NCBI RefSeq assembly: GCF_900476125.1
Contig: NZ_LS991949.1
Coordinates: forward strand, 744,001-808,000
Reading direction: 5' to 3'
From: Metamycoplasma alkalescens
Lineage (GTDB): Bacteria; Bacillota_I; Bacilli_A; Mycoplasmatales; Metamycoplasmataceae
DNA: 64,000 nucleotides
How positions within the stretch are numbered: position 1 is the stretch's first letter; each line of letters begins with the position of its first letter. A program made the translations under genes and the position numbers. Under the pieces are notes generated by a model, which saw only the letters and a program-made list of their open reading frames with translations, did not search any database and was not told where the DNA came from. Of this stretch, positions 44,584-54,006 are shown in pieces.

Positions 44584-44928
44584 TTAAACTGGGAAACGTA
44601 GGTTATTAGTTGCCTCATTCCTTTTTCTATTAATAAATTTTTCATCATAATAGACATCTTTTAATTTTAATAAATTTAATATTTTTCAATCAAGTACTAT
44701 ATCTATATCCTCAGAAAATCTCTTAATGTAATTAAATCCTTTTGACAAAGATGTCCCGCCTTTAAAAACTAAGTAATTTTTGTACAAAAAATCAGTAAAT
44801 AAGTATTTTAGAACAAAACATACTCATAGGTTTTTTTCAATAATATCTTCAGAAATTCCAGTTTTTTGTGATGTTTTTTCAATTGCTAGATTTAAATCAA
44901 ATTTAGGCAAATTCAAAATTTTAAGCAT
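44584..44928 (-). pseudogene. AbiEii-type nucleotidyltransferase toxin, truncated by IS1634
   Basis: The start ATG 44928 overlaps the end of the AbiEi gene. The visible 114 codons include FKGGTSLSKGF (residues about 56-66) and RFSEDIDIVLD (about 70-80), the motifs I and II of the AbiEii/DUF1814 nucleotidyltransferase fold. Family members have about 250-300 residues; here the frame runs into the IS terminal repeat and stops after NLRFPV. The nucleotidyltransferase active-site residues are present but the helical C-terminal part is gone, so toxicity is probably lost. Confidence 0.8.
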
Positions 44929-45529
44929 ATTGATAATCTTTGATTTTTTTTAGATTTTCTTGAATTCAAACTGGAAGTAAATTTATATTTTTAGTTAATT
45001 CATTTTTAATATCTTTTGTAAAATTAGCTAATTTTTTTAAGTGTGATTTAGTTACATTATTTTTTTCTAAAACAATAAGTGCCTGAATAACTAGTGCCAT
45101 TTTTTTTGAAAATGGATAAATTTTATAATTTGCAACATGCTTAAAAATAATTTTGTTATTACCATAATAATAAATTCTATTTGGACCAGTCGAAGCAAAA
45201 ATATATACATTTGGAACTTGTGTTGAAAGGCCAGTGTAATTTAATGCCCATTCGCTTGTGGGTATTATGTCCCAACCAAATTTTTTTGCGATTTTGTCAA
45301 TTATTTCTTTAGTACTCGGGATAACATTTTCTTGAAATATTTTACTAAATCTAGGTTTCATATATAATCCATCAAATACCCGAATAATTTTATTTTCCTG
45401 AGCTAATTTGTATAGTGAACATTTTATTGTATTTTGGCTTCCAAGATCATAATTATAAAAATCATTAATTGAGTAAATTTTCCCTATGTTTTTTTTCATG
45501 ATATTCTCAATTTCTTTTTTTATGACCAT
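44921..45529 (-). CDS. AbiEi-like antitoxin / DUF6088 protein
   Basis: A 202-residue protein with an N-terminal winged helix (IGKIYSINDFYNYDLGSQNTI, then KLAQENKIIRVFDGLYMKP) and a DUF6088/AbiEi-type domain (EWALNYTGLSTQVP, IFASTGPNRIYYYGN). In type IV toxin-antitoxin systems AbiEi represses the operon through the winged helix and counteracts AbiEii. Start at ATG 45529 with GGAGG upstream; the earlier in-frame ATG at 45544 lies before the RBS. It overlaps the toxin start by eight bases. With its toxin truncated it is probably an orphan. Confidence 0.8.
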
Positions 45530-45707
45530 AAAAATTACCTCCATTTAGATAACAAAATTGTAACATAAAAATACCAAAAATATATATTTTTTTGGTAATA
45601 AATTTTTAAATTCAATTGCATCATATTTGTAGTTTTAAATATAACATATTTACTTTTATAATGTGTTTTTTAAAGTAATGTATTAAAATTAAAAATAAGG
45701 AGGTTTA

Positions 45708-45977
45708 ATGTTTAATAAAAAATATAAAGAAGTAGTCAAAATTTTTATGATTCTTCATATGATTTTTTTCTTTTGGTTAATTGCACCATTGATTATTGGT
45801 ATTTTAACACTTAAAGAACTTCATAAACCTAAGTTGACAAAGGATACTAAAGTTGTTTATGGAATTCTAAACTTATTTTTATGTAGTACAGTTGCGGGTA
45901 TTTTTTTATTGCTTGATATTTATAACGAAGAGACACAAAAATATCAAAATAGACAACAACATACTTCAAATCTATAA
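45708..45977 (+). CDS. Small two-helix membrane protein, unknown
   Basis: An 89-residue protein with a very good RBS (AAGGAGG). Residues about 10-32 and 48-70 are hydrophobic helices; the first contains MILHMIFFFWLIAPLIIGI, and the C-terminus is polar (YNEETQKYQNRQQ). I do not recognise the family. It lies between the AbiE remnant (divergent) and the YitT-type gene, with its own terminator. Confidence 0.65.
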   Translation: MFNKKYKEVVKIFMILHMIFFFWLIAPLIIGILTLKELHKPKLTKDTKVVYGILNLFLCSTVAGIFLLLDIYNEETQKYQNRQQHTSNL

Positions 45978-46012
45978 TATTTAAAAATGAGATTTTTTTA
46001 AAAATAATTAAA

Positions 46013-46046
46013 AAAAGCAAGTCTTAACTAGGCTTGTTTTTTTAAA
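46013..46046 (+). terminator. Terminator of the small membrane protein gene
   Basis: AAAAAGCAAG with CTTGTTTTTTT around TCTTAACTAGG; weak stem of CAAG/CTTG extended by A-T pairs. Confidence 0.55.
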
Positions 46047-46207
46047 TAAAAAATTAAAATAAATTAATCTAATAAAAAGCTAATTCTAATTAAACATTAA
46101 AATAATTCATTACATTAAAATTTTTTTAATTTTTTAAAAACTTTAAATATTGATGATAAATTTAAAATAAAATGTGTTATTATTTTCACAAATTTAATAG
46201 AGGAAAT

Positions 46208-47614
46208 ATGAGTTGATTTAAAAAAAATAAAAAAAATAAATTAGATGGCAATTTAGAAAAGCAAAATATCAATTCTGAAGAATTTAAAGCTCTTTCAATT
46301 GAAAAGAAAAAATCAAGAACAAAAAAGAAATGACTTACTTCATCATATGATATTAATCCATATGGCGTAACATTTTTTAATGTTTGAAAAAAATTTCCTA
46401 AAAAAATGTTAATGGTTTTCATTTCAGCCATTATGTATAATATTGCAATTGCAACTTTTTTAGCCAAAGCAGCAACAGTTGCAACGGGAATTTCTGCAAT
46501 TGTTCAAGCAATAACTTTAACTTTTTCAAAACTAGCACCTTATTTTGCTTATATTTTCTTTGCTTTAAATTTACCGCTAATTATTATTTTTTGGAAAAAA
46601 AATTCACGGTTATTTATGGTTTTAACAACGTATTGATTGATCTGACAAGTGGCATTTCAAACACTTTTATTAATTCCACAAGTAACGAACATTTTTAATA
46701 AGATTTCAATTTATTATGTTAATTGATATTCACCTTCAAATTCAGGGGTAGCTAAAGAATTTACAAATGAATTTAAGATACTAATTCCATGAGAAACATA
46801 TGGAGCATATAGCAATTCTTATAAGAATTTATTCCAATGAATTGGGGAGCCTTGAAGTCATAATTTTGTAAGCGGAATTCACACATTTGATTTAAATGAT
46901 GCAATTCAAGCAGGAGCATCAGCTGAACTTGGTCACATTAAATTTATTACACAAAATCAATTTGCTCAACTTGAATATTTTAAAGCATTAATTGAAAAAG
47001 GATTCAATAACCCAACTTGACCAATTATTGTTTATGTCGGAATTGGTTCATGTATGGCAGGAATTGCTGGGGGAATTGCTTGAAAAAATTCCGCATCAAC
47101 ATCAGGCGGTGACTTTGTTGTTTATTATTTATCACGTGTTAAACAAAAAAGTGTTGGTAATATCTCATTAATTTTTGCAGTAATTTTTGGGACAATTGCA
47201 ACATTGATCATCACAATTGTTGAAGGGGTTGGTCTATCACCTGGCAAACCATTTAACTTTGGAGCATTGTTACTAAGAATTTTATGTTCAGCTGTTTATG
47301 TTGTTATTTATATTTCATTCATTGAATTAATCAATCCTAAATACCGTAAAATTAGAATTGAAATTTATACAAAGAATCCTGAAAAAATCATTGCTAGATT
47401 CAAAGAAATCAATTACTGACATGGGTATAACATTGAAAAATTAGTTGGTGGATATACAAATACTGAAACAACGAAAATTGAAACATATGCTTTATACTTA
47501 GAACAAAATCTAATCAAAAATGAAGCTTTATTGGCTGATAAAAATGCTTGAGTCGCAATCACAAGAGTTCACAAAGTATTTGGTAATTTCAATACATCAA
47601 AAATTGAATCTTAA
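46208..47614 (+). CDS. YitT-family membrane protein with DUF2179 domain
   Basis: A 468-residue protein. A basic N-terminal tail of about 60 residues is followed by six or so helices; MAGIAGGIAWKNSASTSGGDFVVYYLSR is split here as MAGIAGGIAWKNSAS and TSGGDFVVYYL and matches the YitT (DUF161) hallmark, a Gly-rich turn before the fourth helix. Residues about 375-465 form the DUF2179 cytoplasmic domain (KIRIEIYTKNPEKIIARF ... AWVAITRVHKVFGNF). The transported substrate is not established for this family. An insertion between helices 2 and 3 (about 180-260) makes it longer than bacterial YitT. RBS AGGAAAT just before ATG 46208. Confidence 0.8.
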
Positions 47615-47628
47615 AATTTAAAAAATTA

Positions 47629-47650
47629 CTCACAGTATCTTTACTGTGAG
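47629..47650 (+). terminator. Terminator hairpin of yitT-like gene, separated from its T run
   Basis: CTCACAGTA TCTT TACTGTGAG, a perfect 9-bp stem. The run of T that should follow is now 1.4 kb away, after the second copy of the hairpin at 49019, because IS30 copy 2 inserted here. Confidence 0.8.
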
Positions 47651-49018
47651 GCTTAATTATAAATTCAAGTGCAACACAATAAAGATATAAAATATAGTTG
47701 TGGACACTTGAATTTTTATTTTTAAAAATAAGAAAAAAAGTCCCGCTTGAGATAAAGGAACTTTCAATATGAATTATAACAAAAATAATAAATATAAACA
47801 CATAAATGAAGTTGAAAGATCTTATATAAAATTTGAGCTTAATCGTAATAAATCAATACGTTCAATTGCAAAAAAATTAGATAGAAGTCCTTCAACAATT
47901 ATGCGAGAAATAAAAAGAAACACAAGTTTAGGAACTTATGACCCCATGGTAGCAAACATTAAAGCTAAAAAACGTCATAGACATAAATATTATTTTAGAT
48001 TTTTGTTGCCGAATAAATTTGATAAATTTACAGAATTATTCAAAAATAAATATGACAAAAAATACTATGGTGTGAAAGCTACATTACATGAGATAAAAAA
48101 GGATCCAAATATAAATTGTCCTTCATTAAGAACGGTATACAACTGAATAAATAAAAATCTTTGAGTTATCAAAAGAAAAGATAGATTAAGAAAATGATAT
48201 AAAAAGGGTGGAAAAAGAACTACATCAGTTATAAAAAGATTGGTTAATTCAGCAGATTACGTTTTTCCAATATGAACAAGACCAAAAAAAATTGATTTAA
48301 GAAAAGAATTTGGACACTGAGAAGCTGATCTTGTATTGGGTAGAAAATCAAATGGATATTACAATGTTTTAACACTTACAGAAAGAAAAACAAGAATCGG
48401 ATTCGCAATAAAAGTTCGTTCAAAATCTGGATTTGTAATAAATTCAAGTCTTAAAAATCTAATTCAAGATAACAATTTATTTGTCAAAAGCATAACCATA
48501 GATAATGGTATTGAATTTGAAAAAATTGGTTTATTAGCTAAGTGGTTAGACATAAAAATATATCGTGCAGAACCATATGCATCATTCCAACGAGGTAGTA
48601 ATGAACATTGAAATGGGATTTTAAGAAGAGAATTTAAAAAGGGGTTTGATTTTAATGAAATAACCCAAGAAGAATTAGAAAAAATAGTTTTCAAAATTAA
48701 CAATATGCCAAGAGAAATATTAAACTGATTAACACCTTTGGAGTTGTTTAAAAAAGAAAATAGTAATGATTTTATATTATAAAAATTTACTTATTTAAAA
48801 TTGATAAAATCAAACTAAAAAAAATAATAACTGACTAATGTCAGTTTTTTGAGTATTTCAAATTTTAGTTTTAATAATAAAACTCTTTAAATTGAATTTA
48901 GATTCAAAAAAATAATAAATATTTTTTCATTTTAAACAAAAAAATAAGTTATAGAAACATTTAATTTATAATAAAAAAAGCAAATGCAACAGTGTTGCAC
49001 TTGAACTTTTCATTTAGG
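47651..49018 (+). mobile_element. IS30-family element, copy 2 (IS1630-like)
   Basis: 1368 bp, same termini as copy 1 (GCTTAATTATAA start, CATTTAGG end, subterminal repeats TTCAAGTGCAACAC). It is flanked on both sides by the same 22-base hairpin (47629-47650 and 49019-49040), a target duplication of a whole terminator stem-loop. This behaviour is known for IS1630 of M. fermentans. Confidence 0.93.
47769..48782 (+). CDS. IS30-family transposase, copy 2
   Basis: Identical 337-residue protein to that at 24176, with Asp187, Asp245 and Glu279 intact. Because the upstream terminator has lost its T run, readthrough from the yitT-like gene might increase its expression. Confidence 0.93.
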
Positions 49019-49060
49019 CTCACAGTATCTTTACTGTGAGTTTTATTTATTTTTTTTAAT
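49019..49060 (+). terminator. Duplicated terminator hairpin with T run
   Basis: Second copy of CTCACAGTA/TACTGTGAG followed by TTTTATTTATTTTTTTT. It now terminates transcription leaving the IS30 element and lies against the 3' end of rpiB. Confidence 0.8.
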
Positions 49061-49065
49061 GATAA

Positions 49066-49521
49066 TTATTTATCTTGACCAACTTCATCTAGTTTTTTAA
49101 TTCGTTCAAGATGTCTTCCACCTTCGAATTCAGTTTTTTCTCAAATATGAAACATATCTTCAACTTTTTGAGCATCTAACATTCTTCCACCCATACACAA
49201 AATGTTTGCATCATTATGTGCTTTTGATAATCTTGCTTCTTCCTCTGAAGAAACATGTGCACAACGAATGTTCTTATAACGATTAAGTGCCATTGAAATA
49301 CCAATCCCAGATCCACAAAAAGCAACAAATTTGGTATTCTTATCATCAATATGTTTTTTTGCTTCTTTGGCAAATTCAATTCCGACATCAGCATATGAAA
49401 TTGATTGTTTGGCATCTTTCGAACCAAATAATTCAACTTCATATCCTTCAGATTCAAGTCTTTTTGCTAATTCAACCTTAGCATCATGTCCGGCATGATC
49501 ACTTGTAATTTTTACTTTCAT
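49066..49521 (-). CDS. rpiB: Ribose-5-phosphate isomerase B
   Basis: A 151-residue RpiB interconverting ribose-5-phosphate and ribulose-5-phosphate. It begins MKVKITSDHAGHDAKVELA; the catalytic Cys69 is in AFCGSGIGIS, and the GGR motif (CMGGRML) and the His of AHNDAN are present. One TGA-Trp is at about 49140, so the true end is ...LDEVGQDK at 49066. It follows the TsaC gene by five bases. Confidence 0.93.
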
Positions 49522-49526
49522 AACTA

Positions 49527-49994
49527 TTATCCCCTTATGATTTGTTCATCCTCAACGCGGATGATTTGACTTGGTATTTGTGACATTTCACCAAAATTAT
49601 AAATATTTGTTATTTCAGGAAAAACTTCTTTTGCACTTTCAATTGTTTTACAAATTGGTGCATTTGATAAGTTACAACTTGACATATAAACTGGTCCATT
49701 TTTTTCTAAAAATTCTAATAATTTTTTTTGATTTGGCATTCTAAAGCCTTGGTCATTGACAACGAGAGTTGTTGCTCCTGGTCAATAAGTTTTAGCTAGT
49801 TTTTCAGCTTGTTGGTTTCATTGCTCAAACATTCTTGCTTGTTTGATTGATGCAACTAAAATAATTAATTTTTTATTTCGATCTCTTCCTTTTATTTCGT
49901 ATATCAAATTTTTAGTTTCTTCATCAACAGGCCCACCAATCCCTAAAACAGTGTCTGTTGTTGAAATGAATAGTTTTTTATATTTATTTGTCAT
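49527..49994 (-). CDS. tsaC: Threonylcarbamoyl-AMP synthase, TsaC/YrdC type
   Basis: A 155-residue YrdC-fold protein. N-terminal FISTTDTVLGIGGPV matches the PTDTVYGL motif; KLIILVAS and YWPGATTLVV are the next two motifs, and RMPNQKKLLEFLEKNGPVYMSSCN is the RxPxxxxxxxLxxxxGP-S-SAN region with Ser-Cys-Asn. It uses threonine, bicarbonate and ATP to start t6A37 synthesis on ANN-decoding tRNAs. It is shorter than E. coli TsaC (190 aa). Start ATG 49994; divergent from mutM with only 58 bases between. Confidence 0.85.
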
Positions 49995-50039
49995 ATTGTT
50001 ATTATACTAGCATAAACAAATAAAAGTATGAAAAGATAT

Positions 50040-50045
50040 TATAAT
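50040..50045 (+). promoter_or_regulatory. -10 box of mutM
   Basis: TATAAT seven bases before the ATG at 50053; no Shine-Dalgarno fits between, so the mRNA is probably leaderless. Confidence 0.45.
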
Positions 50046-50052
50046 AAGTATT

Positions 50053-50877
50053 ATGCCAGAATTACCAGAAGTAAAAGTCGTTGTCAAAAATTTAAAACAA
50101 TCAGTTTTGCATAAAAAACTTGTCAAAATTGAAGTTTTTCAAGAAAAACTTTTCAAAGAAAATTCAATTTCGGAATTTGAAAATAAACTTTTAAACGCTT
50201 CAATTACAAATATAACAAACAAAGGCAAATTTATTGTTTTTCATTTTGATAATGATGCAATCTTATTATCACATTTAAGAATGGAGGGAAAATATCGTTT
50301 TTATTTAAAAAAACATCCAAATCATCAACATCTGATGGCTAAATTCATTTTTAGTGACCAAAGTGAATTGCATTATTTGGATAGTCGAATGTTTGGAACT
50401 TTTCATTTACGCAACAAAAATAATTATGACCAAATTCTTCCTTTGTCCAAAATGGCAAAGGAACCAGGTGAAACTGACGTTAATGAATTACATCAAAGAT
50501 TATCAAAAACAACAACAGCAATTAAAACAAAATTATTGGATCAAACTTATTTAGTTGGTCTTGGAAATATTTATGTCGATGAAGCACTTTTTGCATCAAA
50601 AGTTCATCCCCTAACCCCTTCTAAAAATATCCCAAAAAATAAGTTAAAAGAGATTTTAGAACACTCAAAAAGAATTATGGATAAAAGTTATGAATTGGGT
50701 GGTTCAACAATTCATACTTATGAAAGTTTCAATCAACAAATTGGTTCATATCAAAATTATTTATTAATTCATAATGATAAAATCAAAAATTGTTTAAATT
50801 GTCAAAATAAAACAAAGAAAATCAAAGTCAATGGTCGTGGCACTTATTTATGTGAAAAATGTCAGGAGAAATATTAA
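50053..50877 (+). CDS. mutM: Formamidopyrimidine-DNA glycosylase
   Basis: A 274-residue Fpg, full length. The N-terminal Pro2 (after Met removal) and Glu3 of MPELPEVKVVV are the Schiff-base nucleophile and acid; the Lys of HLRMEGKYRF and the helix-two-turn-helix LVGLGNIYVDEALF are present. The C-terminal zinc finger has four Cys (CLNC ... CEKC). It removes 8-oxoguanine and related lesions and nicks the strand. It is followed four bases later by the Smr-like gene. Confidence 0.95.
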   Translation: MPELPEVKVVVKNLKQSVLHKKLVKIEVFQEKLFKENSISEFENKLLNASITNITNKGKFIVFHFDNDAILLSHLRMEGKYRFYLKKHPNHQHLMAKFIFSDQSELHYLDSRMFGTFHLRNKNNYDQILPLSKMAKEPGETDVNELHQRLSKTTTAIKTKLLDQTYLVGLGNIYVDEALFASKVHPLTPSKNIPKNKLKEILEHSKRIMDKSYELGGSTIHTYESFNQQIGSYQNYLLIHNDKIKNCLNCQNKTKKIKVNGRGTYLCEKCQEKY

Positions 50878-50881
50878 AAAA

Positions 50882-51133
50882 ATGAATTTTGATTATTCAT
50901 TTACAATTGACTTGCACAGTCAAGATTCAATTGAGGCAACAAATGCTGTTTTAAATGCTTTGTTTTCTTTTGAAGAAAATAAGAACTTTGAATTTTTTGA
51001 CATTATTACTGGAAATGGTAGTGGAGTTTTGAAATTTGTTGTTGCAAACTTATTGGAAGATGAAAAATATCCATTTGATTTTTTGAACCAAAATCAATCA
51101 ATAATTCGGGTATATCGCAAATTTAAGCAATAA
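50882..51133 (+). CDS. Small Smr-domain protein
   Basis: An 83-residue protein. FTIDLHSQDSIEATNAVL and DIITGNGSGVLKFVVANLL follow the Smr-domain pattern (DLH, then GxGxG/H-L), the nuclease module at the end of MutS2. Here it stands alone with no MutS part. It uses an ATG at 50882 overlapping the mutM end region; RBS AGGAG lies inside the last codons of mutM. Its partner and activity are unknown. Confidence 0.7.
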   Translation: MNFDYSFTIDLHSQDSIEATNAVLNALFSFEENKNFEFFDIITGNGSGVLKFVVANLLEDEKYPFDFLNQNQSIIRVYRKFKQ

Positions 51134-51375
51134 TTTTTTTTGTTTTTGTTTTTATTTGAAATTAGTTTTAAAATTTAAAAATTCAAAATTAAAGTGATGT
51201 AAAAAAAAGCAACACAAATTTTGAATTTTTTATTTATGAAAATCTTGCTTATTTTATGCATTTATTTTTTTGATTTAAAAAGGATTATTGGCTTTTGGTA
51301 TTATAATTTTTTACATATAAATGATTTTATTGAAATAAAAAATAGTTTAAATTAAGATAATTTTAGGAGAAATAT
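51134..51375. other. Intergenic spacer
   Basis: 242 AT-rich bases. A weak hairpin AATTCAAAATT...AATTTTGAATTTTTT at about 51180-51236 could terminate the mutM operon. Confidence 0.4.
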
Positions 51376-52353
51376 ATGGCAAAAAATACTTGAAAAATTG
51401 CAAAGGAAGCAATTGAAGCACACAATAATATTTTTATTTTTCATCACATCCGACCAGACGGGGATTGTTTAGGTTCACAATTTGGATTAAGAGAATTAAT
51501 AAGAACAAATTATCCAGAAAAAAATGTGTTTGTTTTAGGAGATACAGGTGGAGTTTTTCCATTCATGAAATGAGACTTTGATAAGTTTGAAGATATACCT
51601 AAAAAGAATTTTGAAAATTCATTAGCAGTTGTTGTTGATACGAATTCTTCACATCGGATTCAATTTGTGAAATATATTTTAGATAATAACTTTACACACA
51701 CCTTAAGAATCGATCATCATCCAACTGATCCAGATATAAATTATGATTACACTTGAGAAGATGCAGAGTATGCAGCTGCTGCTGAGCAAATTGGATATAT
51801 CGCCATGAAAGCAAAATGAAAAGTTACCAATGAAGCAGCAAGATATGTATATTTAGGAATCAATACTGATTCAGGGCGTTTTAATTATGAGTATGTTGCA
51901 AAAAGAACATTTGATGTTGTTTCATACTTACATACTGATAATGATTTTAGAGTTTGAGATGTGAATTATGATTTAGGAAAAAGGGATGAGCGAAAAGTTA
52001 AATTTGCTGCACATGTATTACTTAATTATAAAAATGAAGGACAAGTTTTATATTTTTATGTAAGTAAGAAAATTCAAAAGAAATTTAAATTAAAAGATAA
52101 TGAAGCAAATGATGTTGGAATCTTAGCAAATATTGGTGATTGTAAAATTTGAGTTTTCTTTATTGATCAACCAGATGGTACAATCCGGGTAAGGGTGAGA
52201 TCAAATGGAATTTGAATCAATCATATTTGTGAAAAATATAAACCAGGTGGTGGTCATGAAGTAGCTGCTGGTGCAACAGTTCATTCAAAAGCTGAAATGA
52301 AAGCAATCATTGCAGATTTGAAAGCTGAGGTTTTAAAGCATGCTAAAAATTAG
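51376..52353 (+). CDS. DHH-family phosphoesterase (NrnA/MgpA type), 1
   Basis: A 325-residue DHH/DHHA1 protein. Motif I HHIRPDGDCLGSQ (about residues 23-35), the Asp of VVVDTNSSH, motif III RIDHHPTD, motif IV INTDSGRF, and the DHHA1 Gly-rich KPGGGHEVAAGA near the C-terminus are all present. Relatives are NrnA-type nanoRNases and pAp phosphatases. RBS AGGAGAAAT. The stop overlaps the start of the following paralogue by 14 bases. Confidence 0.9.
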
Positions 52354-53326
52354 TCAAGAAAGATTAGAAATTTTTAAGCAAATTGAAAAAAAGATTCAAG
52401 AACATGAAAACATTGTAATTTTTCATCACATTCGACCAGATGGTGATTGCTTAGGTTCACAATTTGGGTTGAAACATTTAATTCAAGAAAATTTTCCTAA
52501 AAAAAATGTTTATACAATTGGTGATCCTAAAGATAGTTATTCATATTTAGATTTTAAAATGGATAAATTGCCATTGCAAAAACTTGCTAATTCTTTGGCA
52601 ATTATTGTTGATGCTAATTTCAAAGAAAGATTAGAATGTCGTGAGTTTTTAGACAATAATTTCTTTGACGAAGTTATTCGGATTGACCACCATCCCAATG
52701 ATGATGATTTAAATGCTTCATTAGTTTGAGTTGATGCCTTATCTCCAGCCGCTGCGCAACAACTAGCAGAAATTGCTTATTTTCTAAATTGAAAAGTTAA
52801 TGCGGAAGCTGCAACATATTTGTACTTAGGAATTTATACTGATTCAGTTCGTCTAACGACAAATTTAACAAATGAAAAAACCATGTTTTTGGTTGCCTGA
52901 TTATGATCTAATCAAGCAAAAAAAGATTTGATTCATGAAAATATGGCAAAAAAATATTTATCGGATATTAAAATAAATTCATTTATTCAACAAAATATGC
53001 AAATAAAAAATGGTGTTGTTTCATTTTATTTTTCTTTAGAAGATCAACATAAATTTGGAATCGAAGATCCATTGAAAGGAAATCGACCATTTCTTTTAGC
53101 ATCAATTGATGATAACAAAGCATGAGCATTTTTTACCCAGGAAAAAGAAAATCAAATTCGTTGCGAATTTCGTTCAAATGGTGCCTGTGTAAGAAATGTC
53201 GCAATCAAATGGGGTGGCGGTGGTCATCATCGTGCCTCTGGAGCACAAATTAAAGACCCAAAATTAATTCCTGAAATTGTTGCTGATTTAGAACATGAAA
53301 TTACACTTTTAGAAAATTATGATTAG
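52340..53326 (+). CDS. DHH-family phosphoesterase (NrnA/MgpA type), 2
   Basis: A 328-residue paralogue of the preceding gene with the same motifs: HHIRPDGDCLGSQ, IIVDANFKE, RIDHHPND, IYTDSVR and WGGGGHHRASGA. Motif I is identical in the two proteins, while the middle is clearly diverged, so the pair is an old tandem duplication. Translation is coupled by the 14-base overlap. The two may have different substrates (nanoRNA, pAp or cyclic dinucleotide products), which cannot be told from sequence. Confidence 0.9.
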
Positions 53327-53336
53327 ATAATAAAAA

Positions 53337-53362
53337 AAATGCCAGGGGTTTGGCATTTTTAT
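53337..53362. terminator. Bidirectional terminator between converging genes
   Basis: AAATGCCA/TGGCATTT stem with a short GGGGTT loop, A run on one side and TTTT on the other. It serves the DHH pair on plus and the gene at 53359 on minus. Confidence 0.8.
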
Positions 53363-54006
53363 TGTTTGTTTGCAATGTATTTGTCATAAATATAATCATC
53401 AGCGGCATGATAAATTGAACGAATATAAGTAAAGTAAGTTTTATATTTTTTAAAATCACCTTTTCAAACCAATTTTTTATTGATACTTCTTGAAAAATCA
53501 ATCACTAAGTATAAATCAAAAAATCCAAACTCAGCAATCCCATCAATAATCATTTGTTGCATTAACATTCTAATCCGTGGTGAATTAAGATCAATATCTT
53601 TTTTGTAATGTTTTTTTTCAATTTCAACAAAGGCACCAAAATATATGTTTAAACTTGGAATTTCTTTATCATATGCATCCAAAAACAAGTCATTAATCTT
53701 TTTTTCTTCTTCAGTTAATGGTGTGTATTCAAAAATTTTATTGACATCTAAAGCTTGTTTTGCATACTTATTTTGCGATTTTAAAATTAAAAAGATTTTA
53801 ATCACAATTAAGCAAAAAATCAAAATGAAAATTGTGCCAAAAACATATGAAGCAATCACGCCACCCTTATTAATTTTTCCTAATTTTTGTGTTGCAGCTA
53901 AAAATAAAATTACTCCAATTGCTAAAAATAAAAAGATTACAACAAAACCAAAAATATTAAATAATGAATCTTTAAAATTTTTCTTTTTAATTTGATTTTC
54001 TTCCAT
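53359..54006 (-). CDS. Membrane protein of unknown function (215 aa)
   Basis: Two N-terminal helices (about residues 17-38 and 48-72) are followed by a cytoplasmic domain of about 140 residues (PLTEEEKKINDLFLDAYDKE ... KGDFKKYKTYFTYIRSIYHAADDYIYDKYIANKQ shown in parts). I do not recognise the family. Its ATG overlaps the stop of pncB (TAATG), so it is translated with it. The last 34 residues follow a TGA-Trp. Confidence 0.65.

Larger units (their letters stand above)
42730..44602 (+). mobile_element. IS1634-family element
   Basis: About 1.87 kb with terminal repeats CCTACGTCTCCCAC (42730) and the inverse of CCTACGTTTCCCAG (44602). One transposase gene inside. The right end has cut the AbiEii toxin gene (minus strand), whose frame reads into the terminal repeat and stops there. 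No target duplication could be matched by eye. Confidence 0.88.

Noticed and set aside
49176-49481. Frames on both strands inside rpiB
   Set aside because: Shadows of rpiB, which has complete family motifs in the other frame.
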